Part shown: piece after piece, positions 51,743-61,767 of the stretch
How positions within the stretch are numbered: position 1 is the stretch's first letter
How the letters are laid out: every line of letters starts with the position of its first letter
NCBI RefSeq assembly: GCF_009184635.1
Contig: NZ_WELI01000005.1
Span: 372,001 to 436,000, forward strand
DNA: 64,000 nt
Source of the DNA: Rudanella paleaurantiibacter
GTDB lineage: Bacteria; Bacteroidota; Bacteroidia; Cytophagales; Spirosomataceae
Direction: 5' to 3'
Position numbers and translations under genes: made by a program
The notes under the pieces: generated by a model
What the model saw: only the letters and a program-made list of their open reading frames with translations
Databases searched by the model: none
Told to the model about the DNA's origin: nothing

Positions 51743-52489
51743 TTACGCCACCCCTACTGCCAAAGAGGTTGATTCACGCTGCCGCGTGTGCAAAAGTTGC
51801 ATCAATCCTTTTTTGTACGATCGTCCGATCGGGATTGCCGTTTCGCCCACATACAGCATACTGGCATCAAGCGCGTCGATGAAATCCATATTGACGGCAT
51901 AGCTGTAATGCACGCGCACAAACCGTTCGTCGAGTTCGGGGAGTAATTTATTGAGCGAAATTTTGCGCACAAACCGCTGTTCAGTCGTGTAGATATCACA
52001 ATAATTACCCTGCGTACTTACCCACTTGATTGTACTCAGCGAAACCTTGACCGCTTTATTCTGCAAATCGCGCAGGAGTAAGAAACGGCGGTCGCGCAGG
52101 GCTTGCTCTTCCAGTAATTTGCGGGTATTTGGATACACCAACTCAATGTAGCTCCGCAACGAAAGCCGATGGACCGGTTTTACCATATATCCCATCATGG
52201 GATGCTGAGTGAGCTTTTCATAGAGCTTATCCTGTGGGTATCGGGTAGCAAACAGCACCGGAATCATAAGGGTCTCCAGCAGCTCCATTACCTCCATGCA
52301 GCCTTCGTCTACGTTTGTAATCAGATCACAAATAACGAGATCAGGCTTTTCCTGAATAATTAGGTCGCGGGCATGCGCAACAGTATCAGTAGCGGCAAGC
52401 CACGTATGGCCCAGTTCTTCGATACATACTTTCAGTTTGATTACATCAATGGGGTCATTATCGACAATTAGAATTCGAAGGGGATTCAT
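51743..52489 (-). CDS. LytTR-type response regulator
   Basis: A 248-residue regulator from ATG 52489 (MNPLRILIVDNDPIDVIKLK). The receiver domain has VDNDP, phospho-acceptor Asp in LVICDLITNVDEG and Lys in GYMVKPVHR. The LytTR domain contains VSLSTIKWVSTQGNYCDIYT, RFVRVHYSYAVNMDFIDALD and IPIGRSYKKGLMQLL. No histidine kinase gene is adjacent, so it is an orphan regulator. Receiver motifs are slightly divergent (DLITNVDEG in place of D-x-x-M-P), which may affect phosphorylation. Confidence 0.92.
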   Translation of the reverse strand: MNPLRILIVDNDPIDVIKLKVCIEELGHTWLAATDTVAHARDLIIQEKPDLVICDLITNVDEGCMEVMELLETLMIPVLFATRYPQDKLYEKLTQHPMMGYMVKPVHRLSLRSYIELVYPNTRKLLEEQALRDRRFLLLRDLQNKAVKVSLSTIKWVSTQGNYCDIYTTEQRFVRKISLNKLLPELDERFVRVHYSYAVNMDFIDALDASMLYVGETAIPIGRSYKKGLMQLLHTRQRESTSLAVGVA

Positions 52490-53335
52490 TCGGTTGTATT
52501 AATGAGTATTTCTCAGAGTTTGCTCAAGCATGTATATGCGTAAATACTTAATAATGGATAGGATACAACCTTAAATATAGTTTACACATTTTATATACGG
52601 AACAATTACAACCGGTTAAAAAGGCAAGCTTCACTAAAAAGTTAACTATAGCATACAACTTGATAGCCAGAACTTACATCATAGTACGTATTGAAATGAA
52701 TGTGGTTGAAATTACTAAACATGTCCAAACACCAACTATCACCCACAAACCGACAACAATCACCAAATACTCCGTATTAATAACTAAGTAGGCAGAGATT
52801 TTGCGGGTACGTAGCTCAATCCTAAAACCTACCTCGGATAGGCTGCGACATGAAAAAAAAAGTTCACCAATTTCACCTCCTCCGAATCGGTAAAACGGTG
52901 CCCTCCTATCCTGTCACGCAGTTAAGTAAACCTGCAATTCATGCTCGATTTTGGGATTCAAATGAAGATCCGACGGGCAACGACACATGGTTCCGAATTC
53001 ATTTAGGCTTCGATTTCAACCTTCGCCCCAAGCCCGCCTAAGTCTTGTCGTTAACGTAGATTCTTTGCGCAACGTGACCATAAGCCATTGCGATCACCAG
53101 CGCCAGCGACCATACTCTAGGGTTGCCAATTAAAGTAGTCCTAAGTCTTCGACACCCATATGACTAATCGAACCTTAACAGTGCAAACCTTCACACGCAT
53201 TCTTTTCACTTGCCGACACCGATTAAAACCGGACCCTGTCGAAATAGCTCTATTGCAGCTACCCATTGGGGAAGACACGAATCACCTGTTACGCAGCCAT
53301 CAAATCAGTACACATCATTCCGTAGTCAGACTCTC
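52490..53335. other. Long non-coding, AT-rich upstream region of the giant surface-protein gene
   Basis: About 850 bp without a convincing gene except one small doubtful ORF (listed next). AT-rich between 52500 and 52800. No perfect TAnnTTTG box or LytTR direct repeat was recognised. It must contain the promoters of the minus-strand LytTR gene and of the surface protein. Confidence 0.5.
52850..53041 (+). CDS. Doubtful 63-residue ORF
   Basis: Starts ATG followed by a run of Lys codons (MKKKVHQFHLLRIGKTVPSY) and ends NLRPKPA. It is basic, with no signal peptide, no recognised family and no ribosome-binding site. Possibly a real small protein; equally possibly chance in an AT-rich spacer. Confidence 0.3.
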   Translation: MKKKVHQFHLLRIGKTVPSYPVTQLSKPAIHARFWDSNEDPTGNDTWFRIHLGFDFNLRPKPA

Positions 53336-56300
53336 ATGAAAAATTCTTTACAAATTCCGTTTGCGCGGGTCCTTCAATCGCTTAATGGTCCGGTTAGGCG
53401 GTTATTGAGCAGGTTCACTCATGAACTAAGGGCTTTAAAGCCTATCGCAGAGAAGGCACCCATGCGGGCCCTTGCGGCAATACTCTTCGCGGTGGCGTTA
53501 TTGAGTAGTTCTACAGCTCAGGCCCAAACTCTCGAACTTACTGCCGAATCCAACAAGACGGATATTCTGACAGGCGAAACGCTGGTGTACACATTCAAGT
53601 ACAAGTGTGCAAGCACGACCAACAACTGCACAGGAGTTACCTTAACGGCTACCATTCCGCAGAACATCGTATTCCCCACTCAAACTATAGGCTTGCCATC
53701 TGATATTCTGAGCTACTCGATTAGCCCGAGCGGCAACAGCATCACATTTACCTTGAAAGAACCACTGACCGCCGGTAATACAGGCATTATTCAGGTAACA
53801 GGTCAGGGTGTTTTTGGACTTGCTGATAACTCCACGGCTACGCTTACGGCCGTCTTGGCTTCGAACGGCGTACCCGGTTCTACACAGACGGTTAACACGA
53901 CTCTGCATTCATCAGACAAGTTTTGCCCGCAAATATCAACACCAGCCGGCTTTGCCCTCGATAACACCACGTTGTACCGAACACAACTTGGCTTTGTCGG
54001 GAATAATTATGGTAGCAATGGCATAGGTACAGTGAATCCAGGGCCAATAACTTTCCTGCAGCAGTTTCCGGCGGGGACACAGATACAATCTGTTGAGATT
54101 AAAGCAGTGGACGGCTTACCGTTGCCCGTCATCCCCGCCAATGCCTATACCATTGATAATACCAACGCCAACGTAACAGTTAATTTGCCGGCCTCGACCA
54201 TGCAAATTATCAGTGCATATGCTCCCGTCGTTGAAATTCAGGTCAGGGTTATTTACCCAAGTTCAGTTTTTGCTACGGGCACGAGTGTGACCTCCGACGT
54301 AACGGTGACCTATCAACCCGACGGCGTAGCCACCCCTATTGTGGTTACGAACGGTAGCACCAAAACGTACTCGAACGGGACGGTTTATTCATCACTTTCG
54401 ACAGGTACCTGCACAAATACCCTTTCGAACACGAGCTCACTGGCATCGCCTGTTGCGATGATGAATGCGGGAAAGAGTTCTAACAAATCGCTATTGAAGC
54501 CAGGGGAAAACTCATACTACACTATTGGCCTCATCAACACGGGTAACACGGCCCTCACCGATGTGGTTATCGAAGATATTATACCGTCCGCGGACATCAC
54601 AGTAACGAGCATAAACAGGGCATTTTTCGCTAACCTGGGAGGAGATGAGATCATTCGGTACTTTGTTAAAACCGTTAATAATCCCACCTACACAGAAATA
54701 CTAACGACATCAAATGCCTACGGTCCCACTGCGGGCGATGTGATAACGGCCATAAAAATTACCGCCGACAAATTCCCGGCTGGCGCCACAACAGGTGGCA
54801 GTCCGATCTATATAAACTTTACGTTGAATGCTACCTCAACGGCAACTTCGGTACAAAACTGTCTCACAGCCACGGCCAGCAACACAAGCCTAGTGTTTGA
54901 CCCAGCAACTTCGCTTTGTGCCACCTTTGCAGTTCAGCCGCTTGACCAGTTTAGTTCAATTGGCGTTAATAAGCTTTACACCAAGAGTGCAAACGATATT
55001 TATAACCTCTTCTATAGTGAAAATGTCAACGCAACAACCCCACCGTTCTGGTCCTATCTAAGAGCGCAAAACCTAGGGGGAGGCCAGCCGCTACAAAATC
55101 CGGCAATTATGGATCTGTTGCCCGTTGGTCTGGATTTCACGAACCAGATTATCTATAGCAGTGGCACCCCGCCAGCCAGCACAACCGAAGTGATACCAAA
55201 CTTCAACGGTACTGGCCGCACCCTAATTCGGTTTAGCTGGAGTTCTCCCATGCCCTCAGGGGCCACCTATGGCGTCAACATAGGGGTCAAGGTCAATGCC
55301 TTGGCACCAGCCGGACCCGGTAGCCAGTTTACAACAAACGACCAGCTCTACAATCCGTATCTGGAAACAGGAGGCCTTAAGAATACCGCTTACTTTACCG
55401 GAAGTTCTACCCACGTTTGTAACGTTCCGCAGTACTACACCCCTGAGCAGGTTGGTGTTGCCGATGTGTACGACCTGAACTCAAATGGTGTCAAAAGCGA
55501 AACGCTTTGCTATGGTTCTGCTATTCTCGGCGTAACATCAGCAGCTCAACTATCATCTGTGAAGTGGGTGAAAGGTCAGTGCGACACGGAATACTCCCGC
55601 TACCCCGACTTCGGGCAGACGGTGCCCGGAGGTATGGCCAACTACAAGCTGATTGTGACCAACACCGGTAATGTACCTACCACAAGCGTTGAGGTACTGG
55701 ACATTCTGCCCTGGGTAGGCGACCGAGGGGTGATTGACCCAACGGCCCGTTTGACCGAGTGGCGGCCTAACCTGATCACGCCGATTCAAACGCCCGCAGG
55801 GGTTACGGTGTATTACAGCACCGCCACCAACCCCTGCCGGACCGACTACGTAGCCGCAGGCCCAGCCGGCTGTACGCCCGCCAACTGGTCGACGGTACTG
55901 CCCACAGACCCAACCACGATTCAGTCACTGAAGCTAGACTTTGGCACAAAAGTGCTGCAACCCGGCGATCAGATCGAACTGACCTGGGACATGCGCGCGC
56001 CGGTGACAGCCCCAACGAACAACGAAATTGCCTGGAACTCCTTTGGCTTTAAGGCCAAACGCCAGGATAACAACGACCCGTTCCTGCCCTCGGAGCCGTT
56101 CAAAGTTGGGATTAAGGTCAAGGCCGACGTAAATAGTAGCTATGGCAACTTCGTTTGGCTCGATGCGAACAAAAACGGTATTCAGGATGCGGGCGAAACA
56201 GGTATCGACGGGGTGCGGGTTGAACTGCACAAAGACAACGGCGATAATGTTAACGATCCTAAAACCGACCCGCTCATTGCCTTCACCTCAACAGCCAACG

Positions 56301-59300
56301 GCGGTTTGTATCTGTTCCCCGGCCTAGCCCCCGGCAATTACTACGCGGTATTCTTCCTGCCTCCGGGCTACGAAACCTCTCCTGCCAATGCGACGAGTGA
56401 CGAGCTGGATTCGGACGGAATTGCGGGGATCTGTAATGGCAGTCGGGTAACAATTGCCCCTATCACCAACCTGAGCGCAACCGAAAACGACCTCACCTGG
56501 GACCAGGGAATATTCCCCGCTAAGGCAGCGGTTGGAAATTATGTGTGGTTCGACGAAAACCAGAACAATGTGCAGGACGAATCGTCGGCCAACGGTATCA
56601 ACGGGGTCATCGTTTGCCTCTACACCTCTACCGGAGTATTTTCAGCCAGCACGGTAACAACCAACGACGTGTATGGTCGGCCGGGCTATTACCTGTTCGA
56701 CCAGCTGGAACCCGGTTCATACTACGTGCAGTTCAAGCCAACCCCCGACAAAACCTATACGCCAGGGAGTGGCTCGCAAGGCGGTTCTACAAGCGACGAA
56801 ACTGACTCCGACGTGGACCCGGCAACGGGCAGAACAGCTACGTTTAGCCTGACAGCGGGGGAGGTTGACTTAACCTGGGATGCTGGTCTGATTATCCAGA
56901 CGGGTCTGTATAAGTTAGGAAACTACGTCTGGAGCGACGCCAACAACAACGGACTGGTAGACAAAGATGAGGTTGGCCTAAACGGAGTTACCGTTAACCT
57001 TTACAACGACCGGAACAATGACGGCAAACCACAGGCCGACGAATCGGTGACGACAACCATTACCGGAACCGTAGCGGGTATCGACGGTATCTACACGTTC
57101 GATCGGTTACCGGCGGGTAATTACATCGTGCAGATTCCCGATGTGAATTTCAAAGGTGTTCTGCTCGACTATGTCAGCAGCACGGGCAACCACCCTGCGC
57201 CCGACCCGGATAATAACGTGGAAAACGACGACAACGGCACTTCCGTTGTTGATTGTGGCATCATTAGTAAGCCTATTACGCTCAGTGCCGTTGCCGAACC
57301 ATTGGACGGTGGATACACCAACTACTCGGTTGACTTTGGTTTCTACAAGTGCATCAAGCCTAATTATGTTGCCAGCGTTGTACAACCCACCTGTGCAGGC
57401 GGTCTCGGCAGCATCAGCATCGGCGGTGGAACCATCGGCGACAAGGTTGGCTATTCCATCGGCACTACTTTCACCGGTTCGTATTCCACGGCAGTAGCCA
57501 TTAGCAGCCTGACCAACGGGGTTGTTGTGGGTAATATTCCTGGCTCTTCTACCGACGTTACCTACACCGTTCGGGTGTTTAACGGTGAAGAGGTTTGTTA
57601 TAACGACTTCACCTTCACGATTACCAAGCTGGAATGTTGTGTTACACCAACAAACGTAGTAGCAACCGCATCGCCAGCCAATGCAGCTACCGGTGCCTCC
57701 ATCACGCTTAATGCCACAGCAACAGGCATAAGTTCTGGAACAACCACCTACATCTGGAGTGGGGCGGGCATCAGTAGTCCTACCGCCACCACAATGGCAA
57801 GTCGCACTGTGGTAGCACCAGCAATGGCAGGAGTTTATACGTACACCGTACTGGTAAGCAATGGGGTAGGCTGCGAAGCAACGGCAACGGTTAGCCTGAC
57901 CGTGGAAATCCCCTGTGCCATTGCAACTACCGTCACTCCCGGAACCTGCGACCCAGCCACCAACCAATACGCCGTTTCGGGCACCATCAGTCTGACGAGT
58001 GCTACAGCGGGCACCGCTACCATCACCGACGGTGCGCAAAGCACGACAGTCACGGTACCCGCTGGGGCTACCTCGGTCGCTTACTCGCTGACAGGTCTGA
58101 CGTCGGGCACGGGCTCGCATACGGTAACGGTCAGCCTGCCCGGTTGCGGCACGGCAACGGCTACCTACAACGCGCCGGCCAGCTGCTCGGTGGCTGCCAC
58201 CATCACTGTGACCTCGGCCACGGTTTGCTTCGGCAATTCGGCCACGCTGACGGCTTCGGGCTGTGCGGGCACGGTAACGTGGAGCAACGGTACATCGGGC
58301 AATACGCTCGTGACTCCAGCACTCACCCAGACCACCAGCTACACGGCCACTTGCACCACCGCCAGTGCAACCACCTTCGCGGTAGGAACCGTGACGGTAC
58401 TGCCGCAACCCGTACTCAATCTGAGTGCCAGTGCTACGCTGGTGACAGTCGGCTCAAATGTGACCTTGACGGCCACCGGTTGCACGGGCACCTTAACGTG
58501 GAGCAATGGTAGCACTGGAGCAAGCATCGTGGTGATGCCAATGCTGGCCACCCAGACCTACTCGGCAACCTGTACGACTGGCCCCGCTTGCTTTACCACG
58601 GCTTCGATTGTAATTAACACTGAAGCCCCGGCCAATCTGATTGTAACCTCGGCCACCATTTGCGCCGGTTCATCAGCTACGCTGACGGCTGCTGGTTGCA
58701 CCGGCTCTGTTAGGTGGATCAACGGGACTACAGGCAATACGCTTGTGACTCCGGCGCTGACACAGACGACCAATTACACAGCGACTTGTACGACGGCTAC
58801 CTCAACGACCTTTGCGGTGGGTACCGTGACGGTGAATCCAGCCGTAACCGCGACCATCAGTGCGGGCAGCCTCAGCATTTGCGCAGGCCAGTCAACCACC
58901 CTCACTGCTTCGGGTGGGGCCTCCTACCTGTGGAGCAACGGCGCGACCACCGCAACCATCTCCGTGAGCACAGCGGGTACTTACTCAGTAACGGCTACTT
59001 CGGCCGCTGGTTGCTCGGGCACGGCTACTACGACCGTGGTACAGAACCCGGCACCCGTCGTGTCGGTTACGTCGGCCACGGTCTGCGCTGGTAGCTCAGC
59101 CACGCTCACCGCTTCAGGAGGGAGTACCTACCTCTGGAACACAGGGCAAACAACCCAAAGCATTGTTGTATCTGCCACGGCAACGACCACCTACTCCGTA
59201 ACCGGCACCAGCTCAGCAGGGTGCTCGGCCACGGCAGCAGCCACCGTGACAGTGCTGCCCCAGCCAGTGCTCAACCTCTCGGCCAGTGCTACGCTGGTAA

Positions 59301-61579
59301 CGGCCGGTAGCAACGTTACCCTGACGGCCACCGGCTGCACCGGCTCGATTGCCTGGAGCAACGGTAGCACCGGAGCAAGCATCGTGGTGATGCCGATGCA
59401 GACCACTCAGACCTACTCGGCAACCTGTACGACTGGCCCCGCTTGCTTTACCACGGCTTCGATTGTAATTAACACTGAAGCCCCGGCCAACCTGATTGTA
59501 ACCTCAGCCACTATTTGTGCCGGTTCATCGGCCACCCTGACGGCGGCTGGTTGCGCGGGGACAATCACCTGGAGCAACGGCACATCGGGTAACACCCTGG
59601 TGACTCCGGATCTGACGCAGACCACCAGCTACACGGCTACCTGTACGACGGCTACCTCAACGACCTCAGCGGTAGCCACCGTGACGGTGCTGCCCCAGCC
59701 CGTGCTCAACCTCTCGGCCAGCTCAACACTGGTGACCGCGGGTAGCAACGTCACCCTGACGACCACCGGTTGCACCGGCACGGTTGCCTGGAGCAACGGT
59801 AGCACCGGAGCAAGTATCGTGGTCATGCCGATGCAGCCAACCCAGACCTACTCGGCAACGTGTACCACCGGCCCCGGCTGTTTCACAACCGCGAGCATCG
59901 TGATTAACACCGAAGCCCCGGCATCATTGGTTGTGTCATCAGCCACGGTCTGCCACGGCTCATCGGCTACCCTCACGGCCGCTGGTTGCGCGGGGACAAT
60001 CACCTGGAGCAACGGCACATCGGGTAACTCGCTCGTCACCCCGGCTCTGACGCAGACCACCAGCTACACGGCTACCTGTACGACAACCACCTCGACTACC
60101 TCAGCGGTAGCCACCGTGACGGTGCTGCCCCAGCCAGCAGTCAACCTGTCAGCCAGCTCAACGCTGGTGACAGTCGGCTCAAATGTGACCTTGACGGCCA
60201 CCGGCTGCACCGGCTCGATTGCCTGGAGCAATGGCTCAACCGGAGCCAGCATCGTGGTGATGCCAATGCAGCCAACCCAGACCTACTCAGCTACGTGTAC
60301 CACGGGCCCCGGCTGCTTTACAACCGCTTCGATTGTGGTTAATACGCTCCCTCCCTGCTCAGCGAGTCTGGTGGTAACGGCAGGCACCTGCCAGTCGGCA
60401 ACGAACACCTTTTCAGCCACAGCGACGCTGACGGCAAGCAACTTGTTGCAGCCTCAATCGGTAACACTAACGCTGGGTGGTCAATCGCAAGTCTTCAGCC
60501 TCACGGCATCAGGTGAGAACACGGTACAGATAATTGTTAATGGTCTTCCGGCCAATGGAGCCACAGGCACGGCAACAGCCCTGTTTGCTGAAACAGCCTG
60601 TGCTTCGGTCAGCACAACGTTCGCAGCTCCGACTTCATGCTCGGCAGCCCCATCGGTAAACCTCGAGAAACAGGTAAGTGCCACCGTGGCCCAATTAGGT
60701 GATGTAGTGACGTACACGTTGACCTTAAGCAATACAGGCCCGGTATCAGCAACCAACCTGGTGGTTACCGATACCTTCAGCGCCAGCATCGCATTCGTTC
60801 CGGGTTCGGTCACAGCGTCGACAGGAACCTTCACTCCGAACCCAACGGGTGGTACCTGGAATGTTGCTACGCTACCCACAGGAACAACTGCAACACTGGT
60901 ATTTAGCGTGAGCCTGGTTAGCGAAGGCATTACCACCAACACGGCAACGCTTCCGGTGTCTAACACGATTATCGAAACCAAGGTCTGCACTTCGGTACCC
61001 TATCTGGTTTGTAAAGGACGGCCATTCGCCATCCGGCTAACGGTACCATCAGGATACAGCCGCTACCAATGGTATCTCACAGCACCCGGGACAACTACGT
61101 CTACGCTGGTGGCCGATGGTCCGCTCAACTCGTTTACAGCAACCCTACCCGGTGCCTACAACGTGGTGGCCGACGGCGGGTCGGTGGGGAACTGCAACGG
61201 CCAATCATGCTGTCAGATCGTGATTCAGGAAACGGAAGTACCCCTGTTTACACTCGTGACACAAAAGCCAACCTGCGTTGGTGCGACTCCGCAAGCCGAT
61301 GGTCAGTTGCAGATTACGGGCCTGCCCACAACCGGTCGTTACCAATTCCAGTATTCGCCAACAACCAGCTTCGACGCTGCCTCAGCCCAGCCCGCTCAGG
61401 CTACGGCTATCCCCGCCAACGGAGTCATTGCAACCAATTTACCCGAGGGTAATTACACGGTTCGCGTAACGGATATGCAAACGGGTTGTTTCCGCGATGT
61501 AACGGTTGGCTTATCGGCAAACTGCACTTGTCCAACCAACAAGTGCGTACCGATCACGGTGTCTAAAATTCAGAAGTAA
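53336..61579 (+). CDS. Giant surface protein: DUF11, SdrD-B-like and Ig-like repeats
   Basis: A 2747-residue secreted protein from ATG 53336. The signal segment is late (about residues 43-62, MRALAAILFAVALLSSSTAQ), an extended signal typical of very large exported proteins. Residues 63-930 are DUF11-type beta domains (LLKPGENSYYTIGLINTGNT; GGMANYKLIVTNTGNVPTTS). About 935-1335 are three SdrD-B/Cna-B-like units (YGNFVWLDANKNGIQDAGET; VGNYVWFDENQNNVQDESSA; LGNYVWSDANNNGLVDKDEV). About 1430-2340 are Ser/Thr-rich Ig-like repeats (ATLTASGCAGTVTWSNGTSG type). About 2440-2545 is another DUF11 domain, and a Cys-containing tail ends CPTNKCVPITVSKIQK. It is probably a surface adhesin or stalk. No standard type IX CTD is recognisable, so the export signal is open. 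Confidence 0.9.
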   Translation: MKNSLQIPFARVLQSLNGPVRRLLSRFTHELRALKPIAEKAPMRALAAILFAVALLSSSTAQAQTLELTAESNKTDILTGETLVYTFKYKCASTTNNCTGVTLTATIPQNIVFPTQTIGLPSDILSYSISPSGNSITFTLKEPLTAGNTGIIQVTGQGVFGLADNSTATLTAVLASNGVPGSTQTVNTTLHSSDKFCPQISTPAGFALDNTTLYRTQLGFVGNNYGSNGIGTVNPGPITFLQQFPAGTQIQSVEIKAVDGLPLPVIPANAYTIDNTNANVTVNLPASTMQIISAYAPVVEIQVRVIYPSSVFATGTSVTSDVTVTYQPDGVATPIVVTNGSTKTYSNGTVYSSLSTGTCTNTLSNTSSLASPVAMMNAGKSSNKSLLKPGENSYYTIGLINTGNTALTDVVIEDIIPSADITVTSINRAFFANLGGDEIIRYFVKTVNNPTYTEILTTSNAYGPTAGDVITAIKITADKFPAGATTGGSPIYINFTLNATSTATSVQNCLTATASNTSLVFDPATSLCATFAVQPLDQFSSIGVNKLYTKSANDIYNLFYSENVNATTPPFWSYLRAQNLGGGQPLQNPAIMDLLPVGLDFTNQIIYSSGTPPASTTEVIPNFNGTGRTLIRFSWSSPMPSGATYGVNIGVKVNALAPAGPGSQFTTNDQLYNPYLETGGLKNTAYFTGSSTHVCNVPQYYTPEQVGVADVYDLNSNGVKSETLCYGSAILGVTSAAQLSSVKWVKGQCDTEYSRYPDFGQTVPGGMANYKLIVTNTGNVPTTSVEVLDILPWVGDRGVIDPTARLTEWRPNLITPIQTPAGVTVYYSTATNPCRTDYVAAGPAGCTPANWSTVLPTDPTTIQSLKLDFGTKVLQPGDQIELTWDMRAPVTAPTNNEIAWNSFGFKAKRQDNNDPFLPSEPFKVGIKVKADVNSSYGNFVWLDANKNGIQDAGETGIDGVRVELHKDNGDNVNDPKTDPLIAFTSTANGGLYLFPGLAPGNYYAVFFLPPGYETSPANATSDELDSDGIAGICNGSRVTIAPITNLSATENDLTWDQGIFPAKAAVGNYVWFDENQNNVQDESSANGINGVIVCLYTSTGVFSASTVTTNDVYGRPGYYLFDQLEPGSYYVQFKPTPDKTYTPGSGSQGGSTSDETDSDVDPATGRTATFSLTAGEVDLTWDAGLIIQTGLYKLGNYVWSDANNNGLVDKDEVGLNGVTVNLYNDRNNDGKPQADESVTTTITGTVAGIDGIYTFDRLPAGNYIVQIPDVNFKGVLLDYVSSTGNHPAPDPDNNVENDDNGTSVVDCGIISKPITLSAVAEPLDGGYTNYSVDFGFYKCIKPNYVASVVQPTCAGGLGSISIGGGTIGDKVGYSIGTTFTGSYSTAVAISSLTNGVVVGNIPGSSTDVTYTVRVFNGEEVCYNDFTFTITKLECCVTPTNVVATASPANAATGASITLNATATGISSGTTTYIWSGAGISSPTATTMASRTVVAPAMAGVYTYTVLVSNGVGCEATATVSLTVEIPCAIATTVTPGTCDPATNQYAVSGTISLTSATAGTATITDGAQSTTVTVPAGATSVAYSLTGLTSGTGSHTVTVSLPGCGTATATYNAPASCSVAATITVTSATVCFGNSATLTASGCAGTVTWSNGTSGNTLVTPALTQTTSYTATCTTASATTFAVGTVTVLPQPVLNLSASATLVTVGSNVTLTATGCTGTLTWSNGSTGASIVVMPMLATQTYSATCTTGPACFTTASIVINTEAPANLIVTSATICAGSSATLTAAGCTGSVRWINGTTGNTLVTPALTQTTNYTATCTTATSTTFAVGTVTVNPAVTATISAGSLSICAGQSTTLTASGGASYLWSNGATTATISVSTAGTYSVTATSAAGCSGTATTTVVQNPAPVVSVTSATVCAGSSATLTASGGSTYLWNTGQTTQSIVVSATATTTYSVTGTSSAGCSATAAATVTVLPQPVLNLSASATLVTAGSNVTLTATGCTGSIAWSNGSTGASIVVMPMQTTQTYSATCTTGPACFTTASIVINTEAPANLIVTSATICAGSSATLTAAGCAGTITWSNGTSGNTLVTPDLTQTTSYTATCTTATSTTSAVATVTVLPQPVLNLSASSTLVTAGSNVTLTTTGCTGTVAWSNGSTGASIVVMPMQPTQTYSATCTTGPGCFTTASIVINTEAPASLVVSSATVCHGSSATLTAAGCAGTITWSNGTSGNSLVTPALTQTTSYTATCTTTTSTTSAVATVTVLPQPAVNLSASSTLVTVGSNVTLTATGCTGSIAWSNGSTGASIVVMPMQPTQTYSATCTTGPGCFTTASIVVNTLPPCSASLVVTAGTCQSATNTFSATATLTASNLLQPQSVTLTLGGQSQVFSLTASGENTVQIIVNGLPANGATGTATALFAETACASVSTTFAAPTSCSAAPSVNLEKQVSATVAQLGDVVTYTLTLSNTGPVSATNLVVTDTFSASIAFVPGSVTASTGTFTPNPTGGTWNVATLPTGTTATLVFSVSLVSEGITTNTATLPVSNTIIETKVCTSVPYLVCKGRPFAIRLTVPSGYSRYQWYLTAPGTTTSTLVADGPLNSFTATLPGAYNVVADGGSVGNCNGQSCCQIVIQETEVPLFTLVTQKPTCVGATPQADGQLQITGLPTTGRYQFQYSPTTSFDAASAQPAQATAIPANGVIATNLPEGNYTVRVTDMQTGCFRDVTVGLSANCTCPTNKCVPITVSKIQK
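58185..60340 (+). repeat. Tandem Ig-like repeats inside the surface-protein gene
   Basis: Units of about 435 bp recur with high base identity: the ACTGAAGCCCCGGCCAA block occurs near 58620 and 59473, with a close variant near 59908. WSNGSTGASIVVMPM-type segments recur near 58500, 59360, 59790 and 60230. The identity between units points to recent duplication or homogenisation. Confidence 0.75.
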
Positions 61580-61685
61580 GCCTCAGGAGTACGTCGGTGG
61601 GGCGGAAAGCAAGGCAAACAGCCCTACCCAACCGCCCGCCGACAATGGAGCCCCGCCCCTTGTAGCACCTCGGGCGGCTCAACCC

Positions 61686-61728
61686 AAACAGAAACAGCAA
61701 CCGCTCTAAACGGTTGCTGTTTCTGTTT
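61686..61728 (+). terminator. Terminator after the giant surface-protein gene
   Basis: A perfect 18-bp stem (61686-61703 with 61711-61728) and 7-nt loop. The right arm is T-rich (TTTCTGTTTCT), giving a strong stop. Confidence 0.85.
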
Positions 61729-61767
61729 CTAAGTGTATCGAATCAGATTCGCCTGTGCTAAAGACGA

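Noticed and set aside
57107-58408. 433-codon minus-strand frame inside the giant surface-protein gene
   Set aside because: Low-complexity Arg/Gly/Cys product caused by the Thr/Ser/Ala-rich repeats on the coding strand.
58185-60340. Regular repeats that could suggest a CRISPR array
   Set aside because: Units are about 435 bp, in frame and encode Ig-like domains; no short repeat/spacer pattern exists.
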